Source: a candidate division WOR-3 bacterium
GTDB lineage: Bacteria; SDB-A
Assembly (NCBI GenBank): GCA_016934535.1
Contig: JAFGSQ010000006.1
Location: 1 to 64,000 of the forward strand
DNA: 64,000 bases
Direction of reading: 5' to 3'
Below, in pieces: positions 54,185 to 63,426 of the stretch (its first letter is position 1; every line of letters begins with the position of its first letter). Position numbers and translations under genes: made by a program. The notes under the pieces were generated by a model. It was given only the letters and a program-made list of their open reading frames with translations. It did no database searches and was not told the DNA's origin.

Positions 54185-54898
54185 TCAGTATGCCAATGCC
54201 AGTTTCGGCTCCCTCGCCGCTTTGTTTACTTTTCCCTCGTCTGCTTCTGTATTTAATAATTGCTGATCCCATTCCTTGTCAATTTTCCCGTCAACAATCG
54301 GCAACATCTCATCCGCGAGGAACAATGCTTCGTTAATGTCGTGAGTGACATAAACTATCGGAACAGAAAGACTTTGCTTTAATTTTTTCAATTCCTCTCT
54401 GAGACTGCGGCGCGTGACAAAATCCAGGGCAGAGAACGGCTCGTCCAGAAGAAGAATCTTCGGTTTTCTCGCGAGCGCCTGACAGAAGGCGCATCTCTGT
54501 CTTTCGCCGCCAGACACCTGATAAGGTTTTCTGTCTGAAATATGGCTTATTTTAAACGCATCAAAAAGGTCGTAAACCTCTTTTTTATCGACGGCGGCAA
54601 ACGCAGCATTATCAAATAAACTGAGGTGCGGGAAAAGTGTGTAATCCTGGAACACATATCCGGTTCTTCTTTTCTGCGGAGATAAAAACCGCTTGGCGGA
54701 AGAATCGAACCATACATCATCGCTTACGGATATTTTTCCCGTGTCCGGTTTTTCGAGTCCTGCGAGCATTCGAACGACAGTTGTCTTGCCGCTGCCGGAA
54801 GGTCCAATCAACACTGCTATCTTGCCTTCTTCGCAGGAAAAAGATAAGTCAATTACATAATGGTAAAGTTTCTTCTTTAAAGATACGCTTAATGACAT
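54185..54898 (-). CDS. modC: Molybdate ABC transporter ATPase
   Basis: 237 residues. Walker A GPSGSGKTTV, Q-loop YVFQDYTLFPHL, signature VSGGERQRC, Walker B LLDEPFSALDF and H-loop VTHDINEA. The C-terminal TOBE domain of long ModC proteins is absent, giving the short form. It overlaps modB by 10 bases; with modA and modB it imports molybdate or tungstate for the formate dehydrogenase upstream. Confidence 0.88.
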   Translation of the reverse strand: MSLSVSLKKKLYHYVIDLSFSCEEGKIAVLIGPSGSGKTTVVRMLAGLEKPDTGKISVSDDVWFDSSAKRFLSPQKRRTGYVFQDYTLFPHLSLFDNAAFAAVDKKEVYDLFDAFKISHISDRKPYQVSGGERQRCAFCQALARKPKILLLDEPFSALDFVTRRSLREELKKLKQSLSVPIVYVTHDINEALFLADEMLPIVDGKIDKEWDQQLLNTEADEGKVNKAAREPKLALAY

Positions 54899-55551
54899 AT
54901 TCTTTTTTCAGTAAGTTTATTGACAACCAGTAAAAACACAAAACTTATCGGGATCATGCTCAAAGACAAAATTCCCGCGGTCGAGTAATCCATCTTTTCA
55001 ACCGCTTCGTAAATAGCTATAGATGCAACCTTCGTGACGCCTCTTATGCTTCCTCCGACCATGACTATTACCCCGAAAGCTCCCATTGTGTGAATGAAAA
55101 CAAGGACTGCTGCAGCGACGATTCCGCTGATGCTGTTCGGCAGGACAACTTTGAAAAAAACTTTCGGTTCCGACAAACCGAGCACTTTTGCGCTTTCAAT
55201 GAGCCTCGTGTCGATTTTTTGAAACGCAGCTTTCATCGGCTGAACCGCGAAAGGCAAGCTGTATATCACAGTGGCTATTGTAATTGCAATAAAAGTAAAA
55301 AGAAGAGTACTTCCCGTCGCTTTTTCCCAGATACGGCCTATAAAACCTTTCGGCCCCATTGCCATTATCAGATAAAATCCTATCACTGTCGGGGGCAAAG
55401 CGGTCGGAAGATAAAGAAACGATTCAATGAACGGTTTTCCTTTGAATCTGTTGAAAGCCAAAAAATAAGCGAGAGGAGCTCCTAAGACCATCAAAACGGC
55501 AGTTGTTGTAAACGCAAGCTTCAGTGTGACGTATAGAGGCAGTAGATCCAT
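54889..55551 (-). CDS. modB: Molybdate ABC transporter permease
   Basis: 220 residues, five to six membrane segments. LPTALPPTVIGFYLIMA and the EAA-loop segment LIESAKVLGLSEPKVFFKVVLP are typical of ModB/CysT permeases. It starts immediately after the modA stop and overlaps modC by 10 bases, so the three are one transcript. Confidence 0.9.
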   Translation of the reverse strand: MDLLPLYVTLKLAFTTTAVLMVLGAPLAYFLAFNRFKGKPFIESFLYLPTALPPTVIGFYLIMAMGPKGFIGRIWEKATGSTLLFTFIAITIATVIYSLPFAVQPMKAAFQKIDTRLIESAKVLGLSEPKVFFKVVLPNSISGIVAAAVLVFIHTMGAFGVIVMVGGSIRGVTKVASIAIYEAVEKMDYSTAGILSLSMIPISFVFLLVVNKLTEKRICH

Positions 55552-56307
55552 CTATTCGTAACCGTATCTGACATTTATTTGATTTACTTCATTCGACGAC
55601 AAAAATTTAATAAACTCTTCGACCGCTCTTCTGTTTTCAGTTCTGACAAGCAAACAGGCGGATTGTATGACGGGAGGAGCTTCTTCAACGAAGAAATAAC
55701 TTCCCTTCTCTCCTTCGGAGGAAAAAACAGAAGAGTAAGCGCAGAAACCGGCGTCCACTGCTTCAGTGGATGCGTACTGAAAGGCCTGGGCGATCGTCTG
55801 GGCAGTTACAATTCTATCTGACACAGTTTCGGCTAATCCTGCAGATTCCAAAGCTATCAAAGCAGAAGTCCCGTATGGAGCAGTTTCAGGATTGGCCAAA
55901 GCAATTTTTGATATATTTTCCCTTGCCATGGCTGATTTCCAGTCTCCGGAATCCGCGAAATTCGCGTCAGCCGACCAGAGCACTACTTTGCCGCGGGCAT
56001 ATATAAAAGGTTTTTCCGAAAGCCCTGCGCTGAAAAGAGATTCCGGTCTTTCTTCGTCGGCAGAGAAAAAAATGTCGTAAGGAGCACCGTTGATTATCTG
56101 ATTATAAAGGTTTCCTGAGGATGTGAACGTCGCCTCTATTTCTATACCGGTCTCTTTCTCAAAAGCGGCTTCAATCTCACCGAAGGGCTGAGTGTAGTTT
56201 GCCGCGACCGCGACCTGAATACTTTCAGTTTTTTTTTCACAACCGGTAAATGATAGAACAGAAATACTGACAATTGAAAATACAAAAAATAACGATTTTA
56301 ATTTCAT
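55552..56307 (-). CDS. modA: Molybdate-binding lipoprotein
   Basis: 251 residues from ATG 56307, preferred because CGGAG lies upstream and the signal peptide begins there; an upstream ATG at 56340 has no ribosome site. SFTGCEKK is a lipobox (Cys at about 22), so it is membrane-tethered. VAVAANYTQPFGEIEAAFEKETG and TFTSSGNLYNQI form the anion-binding lobe, and NPETAPYGTSAL closes the cleft. Could bind molybdate or tungstate; the latter is possible given the anaerobic setting. Confidence 0.88.
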   Translation of the reverse strand: MKLKSLFFVFSIVSISVLSFTGCEKKTESIQVAVAANYTQPFGEIEAAFEKETGIEIEATFTSSGNLYNQIINGAPYDIFFSADEERPESLFSAGLSEKPFIYARGKVVLWSADANFADSGDWKSAMARENISKIALANPETAPYGTSALIALESAGLAETVSDRIVTAQTIAQAFQYASTEAVDAGFCAYSSVFSSEGEKGSYFFVEEAPPVIQSACLLVRTENRRAVEEFIKFLSSNEVNQINVRYGYE

Positions 56308-56372
56308 TTTATAGCGTCTCCGATATTTGTCACATAACATTTAAGGCATAAAAAAACTCACAAACCAATATA

Positions 56373-56400
56373 ATATCCGGGCATTTTTGAGCCCGGATAT
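56373..56400 (-). terminator. Palindromic hairpin between fdhA and modA
   Basis: Perfect 10-bp stem (56373-56382 with 56391-56400), 8-base loop, lying 17 bases past the formate dehydrogenase stop and about 65 bases before modA. On the minus strand no clean U-tract follows (TATATTGG), so it may be an attenuating or stabilising hairpin, or a DNA operator for a metal-responsive regulator, instead of a strong terminator. Confidence 0.5.
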
Positions 56401-56416
56401 CATATCTCTTAAAAGC

Positions 56417-59104
56417 TCAGATTTTTTCTATTTTTACCGCGCAAGCTTTGTATTCGGCGGTTTTCGTGTCAGGATCAAACACGTTGTTTGTCAGCCAGTT
56501 CGCATTTCCTTCCCTGAAATGAAAAGCCATCCAGACCAGACCGGGTGGAATTTTTTCCGTCACTTTCGCCCTGACTTTCACCGATCCACGGCGGGAGCTT
56601 ACTTTTATGTACTCACCGTCTTTGATTTTCATTTTTTTTGCGTCTTCAAGTGAAATGTCGGCTGTTTCTTCAGGCAGGATCTTGTCCAGCCCCACTCTTT
56701 TGGTCTGTGTTCTCGTGTGATAGTGGAACAGTCGGCGCCCAGTGCTGAGAACGAAGGGATATTCAGCATCTTCGACCTCCGCAGGCGGCGTCCATTCGAC
56801 ACCTTTGAACAGTCCTTTACCCCGGGAAAATTTTCCTTCTTTATGGAGAAACTTCGTTCCGGGATGTTCCACTGTCGGGCATGGCCACTGAAGTCCGTCT
56901 TTTTCTATTCGGTTATATTTTATCCCGCCGTAAGCAGGGGCGCACACCGAGATTTCGTTGTCCCAGATTTCCTGCGCGCTGTTGGACTGCCAGTCATGCC
57001 CCATGCGTTTTGCAATCTCCTTGAAAATCCACCAGTTCGGTTTTGATTTTCCGGGAGCTTCCTTGATTTTGCGCACGCGGTTGACACGTCTTTCGCTATT
57101 TGTGAATGTTCCTTCGTCTTCACACCAGGCCGCCGCTGGAAGTATGACGTGGGCAAACCGTGTGGTCTCAGTCGGGAATATGTCGTTGCATACAATAAAC
57201 TCTGCGGAAGAGAGTTCATGCTCGACATGTGTGATGTTAGGTTCAGAATTTGCGAGATTCTCGCCGAATATATAGAAAGCCCTGACTTTATTTGTCGGAA
57301 GTCCGGCCATCATATCGGGAAGCATCAGTCCCACTTTGTCAGAAAGATTTGAAACGTTCCAGAACTTTTCGAACTTTTCTTTATTTTTCGGATCGGTAAC
57401 CGCCTGGTATCCAGGATAAACATTCGGTAGAGCCGCCATGTCGCAGGCGCCCTGGACATTGTTCTGACCGCGAAGCGGGTTCACTCCGCCGCTTTCTTTG
57501 CCCATGTTTCCTAAAAGCATCTGGAGGTTGGCGGTAGACATGACGTTGTTTTTTCCGCATGTGTGTTCTGTTATGCCGAGCGTGTAACAGAGCATGGCGG
57601 GTTTGACAGACGCCATCGTTTTGGCTATTTCTATGATTTTCTCGGTGGGAACACCGGATATAATTGAGGCTTTTTCGGGCGGATAGTTCATGACCGTTTT
57701 TTTAAGTTCCTCAAAATTCTCGCAGTTTTCCTCGACAAACTTCTTGTCGTAGAGATTCTCGGTTATCAGAACATTCATGATGCCATTGAGAAAAGCAATG
57801 TCCGAACCCACCTTTATCTGTGCAAAAATGTCCGCCTTCTTAGCCAGATCGTGTTTTCTGGGATCGGCTACGATAAGCTTTGCGCCTTTTTTCTTTGCGC
57901 GTTTGACGAAATACGAAGCCACGGGATGCGCTTCCGTCATGTTTGTGCCGATCAGGAAAAACATCTTGGCGTTTTCAAATTCACCGAAAGAATTTGTCAT
58001 CGCACCGGAACCGAAGGTAGTTGCCAGACCGGCAACTGTCGGAGCGTGTCAAGTTCGTGCGCAATGGTCAATGTTGTTTGTGCCTACGACGCTCCTGAAA
58101 AGCTTCTGCATGTTGTAGGAGTCTTCGTTTATGCTCCTCGCACAGCTGACAGCAGCGAGAGCATCGGGACCGGATTCTTTCAAAATCTGCTTGAATTTGT
58201 CAGCGACCAGACAAAGAGCTTCGTCCCAGTCTGCTTCCCTGAACTTGCCGTCTTTTTCCCTTATCAGAGGAGTCGTAAGTCTGTCTTTATCATAAATGAA
58301 GTCGTAACCGTAGCGCCCTTTGACACAAAGATGCCCTTGATTCGGTTTCGCTTCATCAACTCCTTTGACTCTTACAATCTGATCCCCTTTAACCCACAAC
58401 TCAAGCTGACAGCCCACACCGCAGTATGGACATGTAGTTCGTACTTTTTCTATCTCCCAGGCCCGCGCTTTTCCCATGCCTTTTTTGTCCACCAGGGCTC
58501 CTACAGGGCATAACTGAACGCATTCCCCGCACTGAACGCACGTTGAATCTCCCATCGGACTGTCCTCATCGCAAACTACTTTTGTGTGTCCGCCCCTGTA
58601 TCCAAAATCAAGAACTTCATTGACCACAAGATTGTTACATCCCTCTATACAGCGTCCGCACTGAATACACTTGCCGAAATCTCTCATTATGAACGCGGCG
58701 CTTTCGTCCTTCTCCTCTTTCTGTTCGACCAAAAAAGCAGGTACTTCAATTCCAAGATGATAAGCGGCGTCCTGAAGTTCGCAGTCTCCGTTGCGCTCGC
58801 ACGACAGACAGTTGTGATTCCCGTTGGCTAAAAGCAGGTTGACTATCATCTTGCGAGATTCAATAATTGTTTCAGTATTCGTCCTGATTTTCATCTGGTC
58901 TGCCGCCGCCAGCGAACATGAGGTCTGCAGTCCTCTCATGCCCTCTACCTCTACAACGCATATTCTGCACATGCTCGCAGGACCGATTTTGGTATGATAA
59001 CAGAGCGATGGAATGTAAATATCATTCTCCCTCGCAACCTGAAGTATTGTTTTATCACCTTCAAAGGTTATCTCTCTTCCGTCGATAATCATTTTTTTGC
59101 TCAT
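56417..59104 (-). CDS. fdhA: Selenocysteine-containing formate dehydrogenase catalytic subunit
   Basis: 895 residues when the in-frame UGA at 58049-58051 is read as selenocysteine (codon 352); both halves are in one frame, AAGGAG precedes the start. N-terminal [2Fe-2S] cysteines 35, 46, 49, 63, an HxC..C-type cluster near 99-108, two 4Fe-4S ferredoxin sets (146-156 and 189-199), and the molybdopterin-domain 4Fe-4S set (Cys225, 228, 232, 260). Around the UGA the text reads DHCART-Sec-HAPTVAGL, the active-site loop of formate dehydrogenases. It oxidises formate to CO2 or runs in reverse and passes electrons to the NuoEF-like partner encoded 17 bases upstream. A SECIS hairpin follows the UGA. 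Alternative: hydrogenase-linked CO2 reductase; no such genes are visible. Confidence 0.92.
58019..58048 (-). promoter_or_regulatory. Bacterial SECIS element for UGA-selenocysteine readthrough
   Basis: Immediately after the UGA (58049-58051), the minus-strand RNA forms a 7-bp stem (58031-58037 with 58019-58025) capped by the five-base loop GGUCU (58026-58030). Eighteen bases separate the UGA from the loop. To my knowledge E. coli fdhF also has GGUCU at the same distance, and SelB reads that loop. It lies within the coding region, as bacterial SECIS elements do. selA, selB and selC are not in the window. Confidence 0.85.
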
Positions 59105-59120
59105 CAGAGATTCTCCTTTT

Positions 59121-60839
59121 TCAATTATTCACCAGAGCCTCAAACTCTGACCTGAATTTTTCTACCATGGCTTTTATGGGTAAGGAAAACGCTTCACCGG
59201 TTGGGCAAAGAGTCAGCCCTTTTATGTTCGAACAAAGATTAACAATAAGGTCTATGTCTGATTTTGACCCTCTGCCTTCGACTATGTCGCGCAGTTTGTT
59301 GACAATTACGAGAGAACCTTCTCTGCAGGGCGTACACTGTCCGCAGGATTCGTGGTGATAAAACTCCATGGTTCTCAGGGCTAAAGCAGGTATAGACACA
59401 GTGTCGTTAATCACTATTATTCCGCCCGAACCCAAAGCAGTCCCGGCTTTAGCGCATGAATCGTAATCGAGCAAAAGGTTCTTTGCCTCTTTGGCTGTGA
59501 GAACAGGCACAGAAAGTCCTCCGACGATTATCGCTTTCATTTTCCCTTTCACTCCTCCCGCCGCCTTGAGAATAACGCTGAGTTTTGTGCCAAGAGGATA
59601 TTCGAACACGCCGGGATTGCTGACGTGTCCGGAAACTCCGAATATTTTGGGTCCGTAGTTGTCTTTTGTTCCGATTTTTTTAAATTCGGCCGCTCCTTTT
59701 CCGACAATGTATGGAACACAAGATAAAGTTTCGACATTGTTGACAACTGTCGGGCATCCGTAGAGACCGAAGTTCGCAGGGAAAGGCGGCTTGGATCTCG
59801 GATTTCCTCTTTTCCCCTCCAATGATTCAATCTGTGCGGTTTCGTCTCCGCACACGTATGAACCTGCGCCTCTGTGAACCACTATGTCTATGTGTTTTAT
59901 CTGACCGTCATTTTTGGCTTCTTCAATTGCCGTTTCGAGGATATCGGCTATCCAGGAAAATTCCCCTCTTATGTAGACAAATGCTTTGGCCGCTTTAATC
60001 GCGTGAACGCAGATGGCTATACCCTCAATAAGCAAATGGGGATTAAATTCCATGATCTGCCTGTCTTTGAAGGTTCCGGGTTCCCCTTCGTCGGCATTGC
60101 AAATAAGGTAAACAGGGCGCGGATCATTTTTTGGAAGAAATGACCACTTGGTTCCTGCAGGAAAACCGGCTCCTCCTCTTCCGCGGATTTGAGCCTCTTT
60201 AACTTCATTTACAACTTCTTCGGGCCTCATATTCAGGGCTTTTGTCAGCGCTTCGTACCCGCCGTTGGACTTATAATATGATAAAGTGCGGCAATCCTTT
60301 TTGGAACGATCGTTCAAAAGTATATTGCACTCCGAAACGACTCTCATCTTTGAGCTTTTTTCCGGTATTTTGCCTTTTTTCAGAGATTCAATAAGCTTTT
60401 CAGTTTTACTTACTGTCATATTTTCGAAATACCTGTCGTTGACCTGTATCACCGGACCCGTTGCGCATGAAGCCAGGTCCTGAACCGTGGACAATGTGAA
60501 CATTCCGTTTTTTGTGGTTTCACCGACATTTATTCCGAGTTTTGAACTGAGATATTTTACTATTTTATCTGCACCGTGAAGATAGCCGGGAACACAAGTA
60601 TCAACCTGAAGGTGATATTTCCCCACCGGAACCGTATTGAACATCGAATAATATGTGGCGATGCTGAAAACACGGCTTTTGCTCACTCCGGTAATACGTG
60701 ATATTTTTTCAATCAACGCCGGACTCATGTAATTGCCGTTTTTTTTCTGTAAATGCTGCATAACCGGCAACAAAGCCGATTCCGGCTTCGGATATTTGCC
60801 GGTTATTTTCTCAAAATTCTCTTTCGTCTCTGTTTTCAT
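59121..60839 (-). CDS. Fused NuoE-NuoF-like NAD(P)H dehydrogenase subunit of formate dehydrogenase
   Basis: 572 residues. Residues 1-155 are a NuoE-like (24 kDa) domain and about 165-572 a NuoF-like domain: RGRGGAGFPAGTKW (FMN), NADEGEPGTFKDR (NAD), and ESCGQCTPCREGS plus LCPTG ([4Fe-4S] N3). In the NuoE part the usual four [2Fe-2S] cysteines are reduced to two (Cys82 and Cys125); the partner positions read Gly and Asp, so the cluster is likely lost. It should couple the catalytic subunit, encoded 17 bases downstream, to NAD(P)+, possibly with ferredoxin (bifurcation). First gene of the FDH operon. Confidence 0.88.
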   Translation of the reverse strand: MKTETKENFEKITGKYPKPESALLPVMQHLQKKNGNYMSPALIEKISRITGVSKSRVFSIATYYSMFNTVPVGKYHLQVDTCVPGYLHGADKIVKYLSSKLGINVGETTKNGMFTLSTVQDLASCATGPVIQVNDRYFENMTVSKTEKLIESLKKGKIPEKSSKMRVVSECNILLNDRSKKDCRTLSYYKSNGGYEALTKALNMRPEEVVNEVKEAQIRGRGGAGFPAGTKWSFLPKNDPRPVYLICNADEGEPGTFKDRQIMEFNPHLLIEGIAICVHAIKAAKAFVYIRGEFSWIADILETAIEEAKNDGQIKHIDIVVHRGAGSYVCGDETAQIESLEGKRGNPRSKPPFPANFGLYGCPTVVNNVETLSCVPYIVGKGAAEFKKIGTKDNYGPKIFGVSGHVSNPGVFEYPLGTKLSVILKAAGGVKGKMKAIIVGGLSVPVLTAKEAKNLLLDYDSCAKAGTALGSGGIIVINDTVSIPALALRTMEFYHHESCGQCTPCREGSLVIVNKLRDIVEGRGSKSDIDLIVNLCSNIKGLTLCPTGEAFSLPIKAMVEKFRSEFEALVNN

Positions 60840-60915
60840 GCCTTTTCCTTTACTGTTTGCTTTCCACCAAGTTCAGCGTACGTAAATAAAAATTTATTTT
60901 GAAAAAAGACGGCAT

Positions 60916-60944
60916 ATTATACAAGAATACTTTTATTATGAGAA
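60916..60944 (-). promoter_or_regulatory. Candidate promoter of the formate dehydrogenase operon
   Basis: Perfect TATAAT at 60916-60921 with a weak TTCTCA (60939-60944) 17 bases upstream, about 77 bases before the start codon. No sigma-54 or FhlA-type site was noticed. The rest of the 205-base gap up to 61045 shows nothing else. Confidence 0.4.
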
Positions 60945-61044
60945 TTAAAAAAATAATTTTTTTTACAGAATAAATGATTCGAAAATGTTGTCTTTATTTG
61001 GGGTACTTGTTTAAATGTTCACATTGATCCTGCATACGTAGAAA

Positions 61045-61803
61045 TCAATCGCTTGTCGGGAATATTTTTGTTTGACACCTTACAAGATTAACAAGCTTTA
61101 TACCTCCGCATTTTTTCATCGCACTGAAGCTCATACCTTTTTTTATATTTTCAAGAACGAGATCAGTATCAGTGACATACGAACCGGAAATAACGTCTAT
61201 ACCATAATCGAAAAGAATTTTCGTCAATGGAGTGGTCGGCCCTAATAAAATTTTAACGCTTTCATCCGGGCAAAGCTTTAGAAGATTCGATAAAGTGTGA
61301 TTTATAAAAGTTGTGCTCGTTATGGCAATGATGTCCGACTCGGGTAAATATGTCTTGCTGTCGCCTTCCTGAAAGTCTCCCGGCTTAGGCTTTTTTTCAA
61401 TAACCCACAGATTTTTAGTGACATTCCTGAGTTCATCGACAAAAGGAAAATGACCTACGACAGACACGTTTTTCCCTTTTCCTGATTTTATAATGAAATC
61501 CTTGGAATTAAATTCCTCACAAGATTCAATATCAATGTCAATGACAGAATTTATCGCGGCCATACCGAGTGATGCTTCGGCAATATCGTCCGAAAGAGAT
61601 AATGAAGCGAGTTTATCGGCGGACATGTCCGAATATTTATCGGCAAAGTTTTCATGTCCGTATTTCCCGCAATTTCTTCCGTTTAAAGCAGAAGATAATC
61701 CGCATCGCCTGCTGACAACGCCCGTCCAAAGAGAGCCTTTTCTTATTGCGCTTACTTTCACTCCCTTTTCAAGGTCGGATATTATTTCTTTGAGAATTTT
61801 CAT
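61045..61803 (-). CDS. DUF364-like protein (putative heavy-metal chelation family), copy 2
   Basis: 252 residues from ATG 61803, which overlaps the upstream paralogue stop by 4 bases; an upstream in-frame start would lie within that gene. The N-terminal DUF4213-like half includes GSLWTGVVSRRCGLSSAL; the Rossmann-like DUF364 half includes NVSVVGHFPFVDELRN, SDIIAITSTTFINHTLSNLL and LLGPTTPLTKILFDYGIDVISGS. Its family is annotated as putative metal chelating. It is the downstream member of a tandem pair beside the Mo-dependent formate dehydrogenase. Confidence 0.78.
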   Translation of the reverse strand: MKILKEIISDLEKGVKVSAIRKGSLWTGVVSRRCGLSSALNGRNCGKYGHENFADKYSDMSADKLASLSLSDDIAEASLGMAAINSVIDIDIESCEEFNSKDFIIKSGKGKNVSVVGHFPFVDELRNVTKNLWVIEKKPKPGDFQEGDSKTYLPESDIIAITSTTFINHTLSNLLKLCPDESVKILLGPTTPLTKILFDYGIDVISGSYVTDTDLVLENIKKGMSFSAMKKCGGIKLVNLVRCQTKIFPTSD

Positions 61804-62570
61804 GTTGACGCCTTTTCTCTGCTCCGCGGGCATATTCTGTTCAATCCCAACAATTCGCATATTCCTGCGCATGTGACACCGAAAATTATATACTTTTTAT
61901 TGTGTCGGCATATTTTTTCCCAGATACCGTCAAACGAGTCATTTACAAAAGTTGTACCTGTGAGAAGAACAACGTCAGATTCCCTGATGAGTCTTTCAGT
62001 TTCGGTTTCGCCGTCCCAAATTATTGTTCCATACTTTTCCACTCCTATATTCGCAGGATTTAGATCGGTTGCTCTTATGTTCCCGGTTCCGAAATTTCTG
62101 CGGAGGGAATCCAGTATGGCGGGATTCAATCCTATGAGGCCAACGACGGAAGAAGAAAACTCATTATTAATGAATGAAGATATTTCCTGAGCACATTCTT
62201 CCGGATCCTCGTCTTTGCAGTGGATGGTGTTTTTCACAATTGAAAGATGTTTCAAAACAGAGTTCATTGCGGCGATAAACAAAGCACGTCTGCTGTTGTC
62301 AGAAAGCGACATTTCTAACACATCTTTCAACTTTCCTGTAAATTCCCTTGGCGTGTCAGTAAATACGTGCGCTTTTGACCCGACAAAATCAGCCTCAATT
62401 ACTCTTTCTTTACCGATCAGGATAGGGAAATCCCTCCTTCCCGGCGAACCTATGGCTTCTTCCGGTGACAGGGTTTTAACAAGTATCGAGATATTACAAT
62501 CCATAAGATTCTTTTCTATTACTATTTTTCTGAATATTTCTTTTGCAGTTATCAGTGCTTTAGTTATCAT
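61800..62570 (-). CDS. DUF364-like protein, copy 1
   Basis: 256 residues, same two-domain organisation as the downstream paralogue but diverged: VVGLIGLNPAILDSLRRNFG replaces its nucleotide-like loop, and ESDVVLLTGTTFVNDSFDGIWEKI with a GVTCAGICELLG C-terminus resembles its partner. The terminal Cys pair (TCAGIC) may bind metal. Tandem, ATGA-coupled duplicates suggest a heterodimer. Adjacent to the molybdenum region; a metal-cofactor role is inference. Confidence 0.75.
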   Translation of the reverse strand: MITKALITAKEIFRKIVIEKNLMDCNISILVKTLSPEEAIGSPGRRDFPILIGKERVIEADFVGSKAHVFTDTPREFTGKLKDVLEMSLSDNSRRALFIAAMNSVLKHLSIVKNTIHCKDEDPEECAQEISSFINNEFSSSVVGLIGLNPAILDSLRRNFGTGNIRATDLNPANIGVEKYGTIIWDGETETERLIRESDVVLLTGTTFVNDSFDGIWEKICRHNKKYIIFGVTCAGICELLGLNRICPRSREKAST

Positions 62571-62631
62571 TAAACATCCTCGATCAAGCTTTGAAAAGTT
62601 TTTACAAAAAAAATATATAGAAACAAATTAT

Positions 62632-63399
62632 CTATTTTTCAGCCACAACGAGCATTTCAAAATCTTCCGTCGTCAGTTTGTCATCTCTCGAAAAAGCGCC
62701 GAGTTTCGCGCCGAATATATCGATTTTTTTGTACCCCAGGGTCTTTAAAAGCCACGTTATCTCGCTCGGTACGTAATACCTTTCGTCGCACTCCAGGGAT
62801 ATTTTCGCTCCTTCGTCGTTTTCCAGTTCAGTTATGTTGTGGTCTCTGAATGTCATGAGATCGAAAGTGTTGCTCCTGTATGTCGCGTTGCCCTGCGCCG
62901 AATCTTTGGCACAAAACTCTTCGACAGAATGATACAGAGGAAAAAGTCCGTTTAATGTCGTGAATATCAATTTCCCACCGTTTTTAAGAGACTTCGTAGC
63001 ACTTTTAAGAATTTCATAGTTCATTTCGTCGGTCTCCATCAGAGGGAAACCGCCTTCACAGAGCATTATGACTGATTCAAATTCTGCTTCAAAAGGAAGA
63101 TTTCTCGCGTCGTGCTTCGAAAAATCAATCCTGAGACCCGATTTTTCGGCTTTTTCTCTCGCTTTTACGAGCATGGATTCAGACATGTCTATTCCTTTGA
63201 CTTTGTAACCTCTTCTGGTCAACTCGATTGAATGCCTTCCTGTCCCGCATCCGACATCGAGAATTTTGACCGATTTATCTTTGTTCAACTCCTTTTCAAT
63301 AAAATCGCACTCACCGATGGTTCCTCTTGTAAAAGTCTCTTTGTCGTAAGTGTCTCCGTAATTTTCGAACAAAGCTTCATACCATTTTTTTTTATTCAT
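62632..63399 (-). CDS. Class I SAM-dependent methyltransferase
   Basis: 255 residues from ATG 63399, with GGGGTGAG ahead; an upstream GTG at 63408 would place its start inside this ribosome site. ILDVGCGTGRHSIEL is motif I, VKGIDMSESMLVKARE motif II, and ESVIMLCEGGFPLMETDE motif post-I. Small-molecule or unknown substrate. It is 62 bases from the DUF364 gene start and 27 from the DUF3795 gene, so probably an operon with the latter. Confidence 0.82.
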   Translation of the reverse strand: MNKKKWYEALFENYGDTYDKETFTRGTIGECDFIEKELNKDKSVKILDVGCGTGRHSIELTRRGYKVKGIDMSESMLVKAREKAEKSGLRIDFSKHDARNLPFEAEFESVIMLCEGGFPLMETDEMNYEILKSATKSLKNGGKLIFTTLNGLFPLYHSVEEFCAKDSAQGNATYRSNTFDLMTFRDHNITELENDEGAKISLECDERYYVPSEITWLLKTLGYKKIDIFGAKLGAFSRDDKLTTEDFEMLVVAEK

Positions 63400-63426
63400 T
63401 AGTCTCACCCCGTAATTTCATGTTTT

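Noticed and set aside
56373-56400. Moco or tungsten-cofactor riboswitch upstream of modA
   Set aside because: Only a simple 10-bp hairpin is present in a 109-base gap; no multi-helix conserved core of the Moco RNA motif can be seen.
57851-58513. 220-codon plus-strand open frame across the UGA site
   Set aside because: Antisense to the formate dehydrogenase; the minus-strand frame carries all the cofactor-binding motifs on both sides of the UGA.
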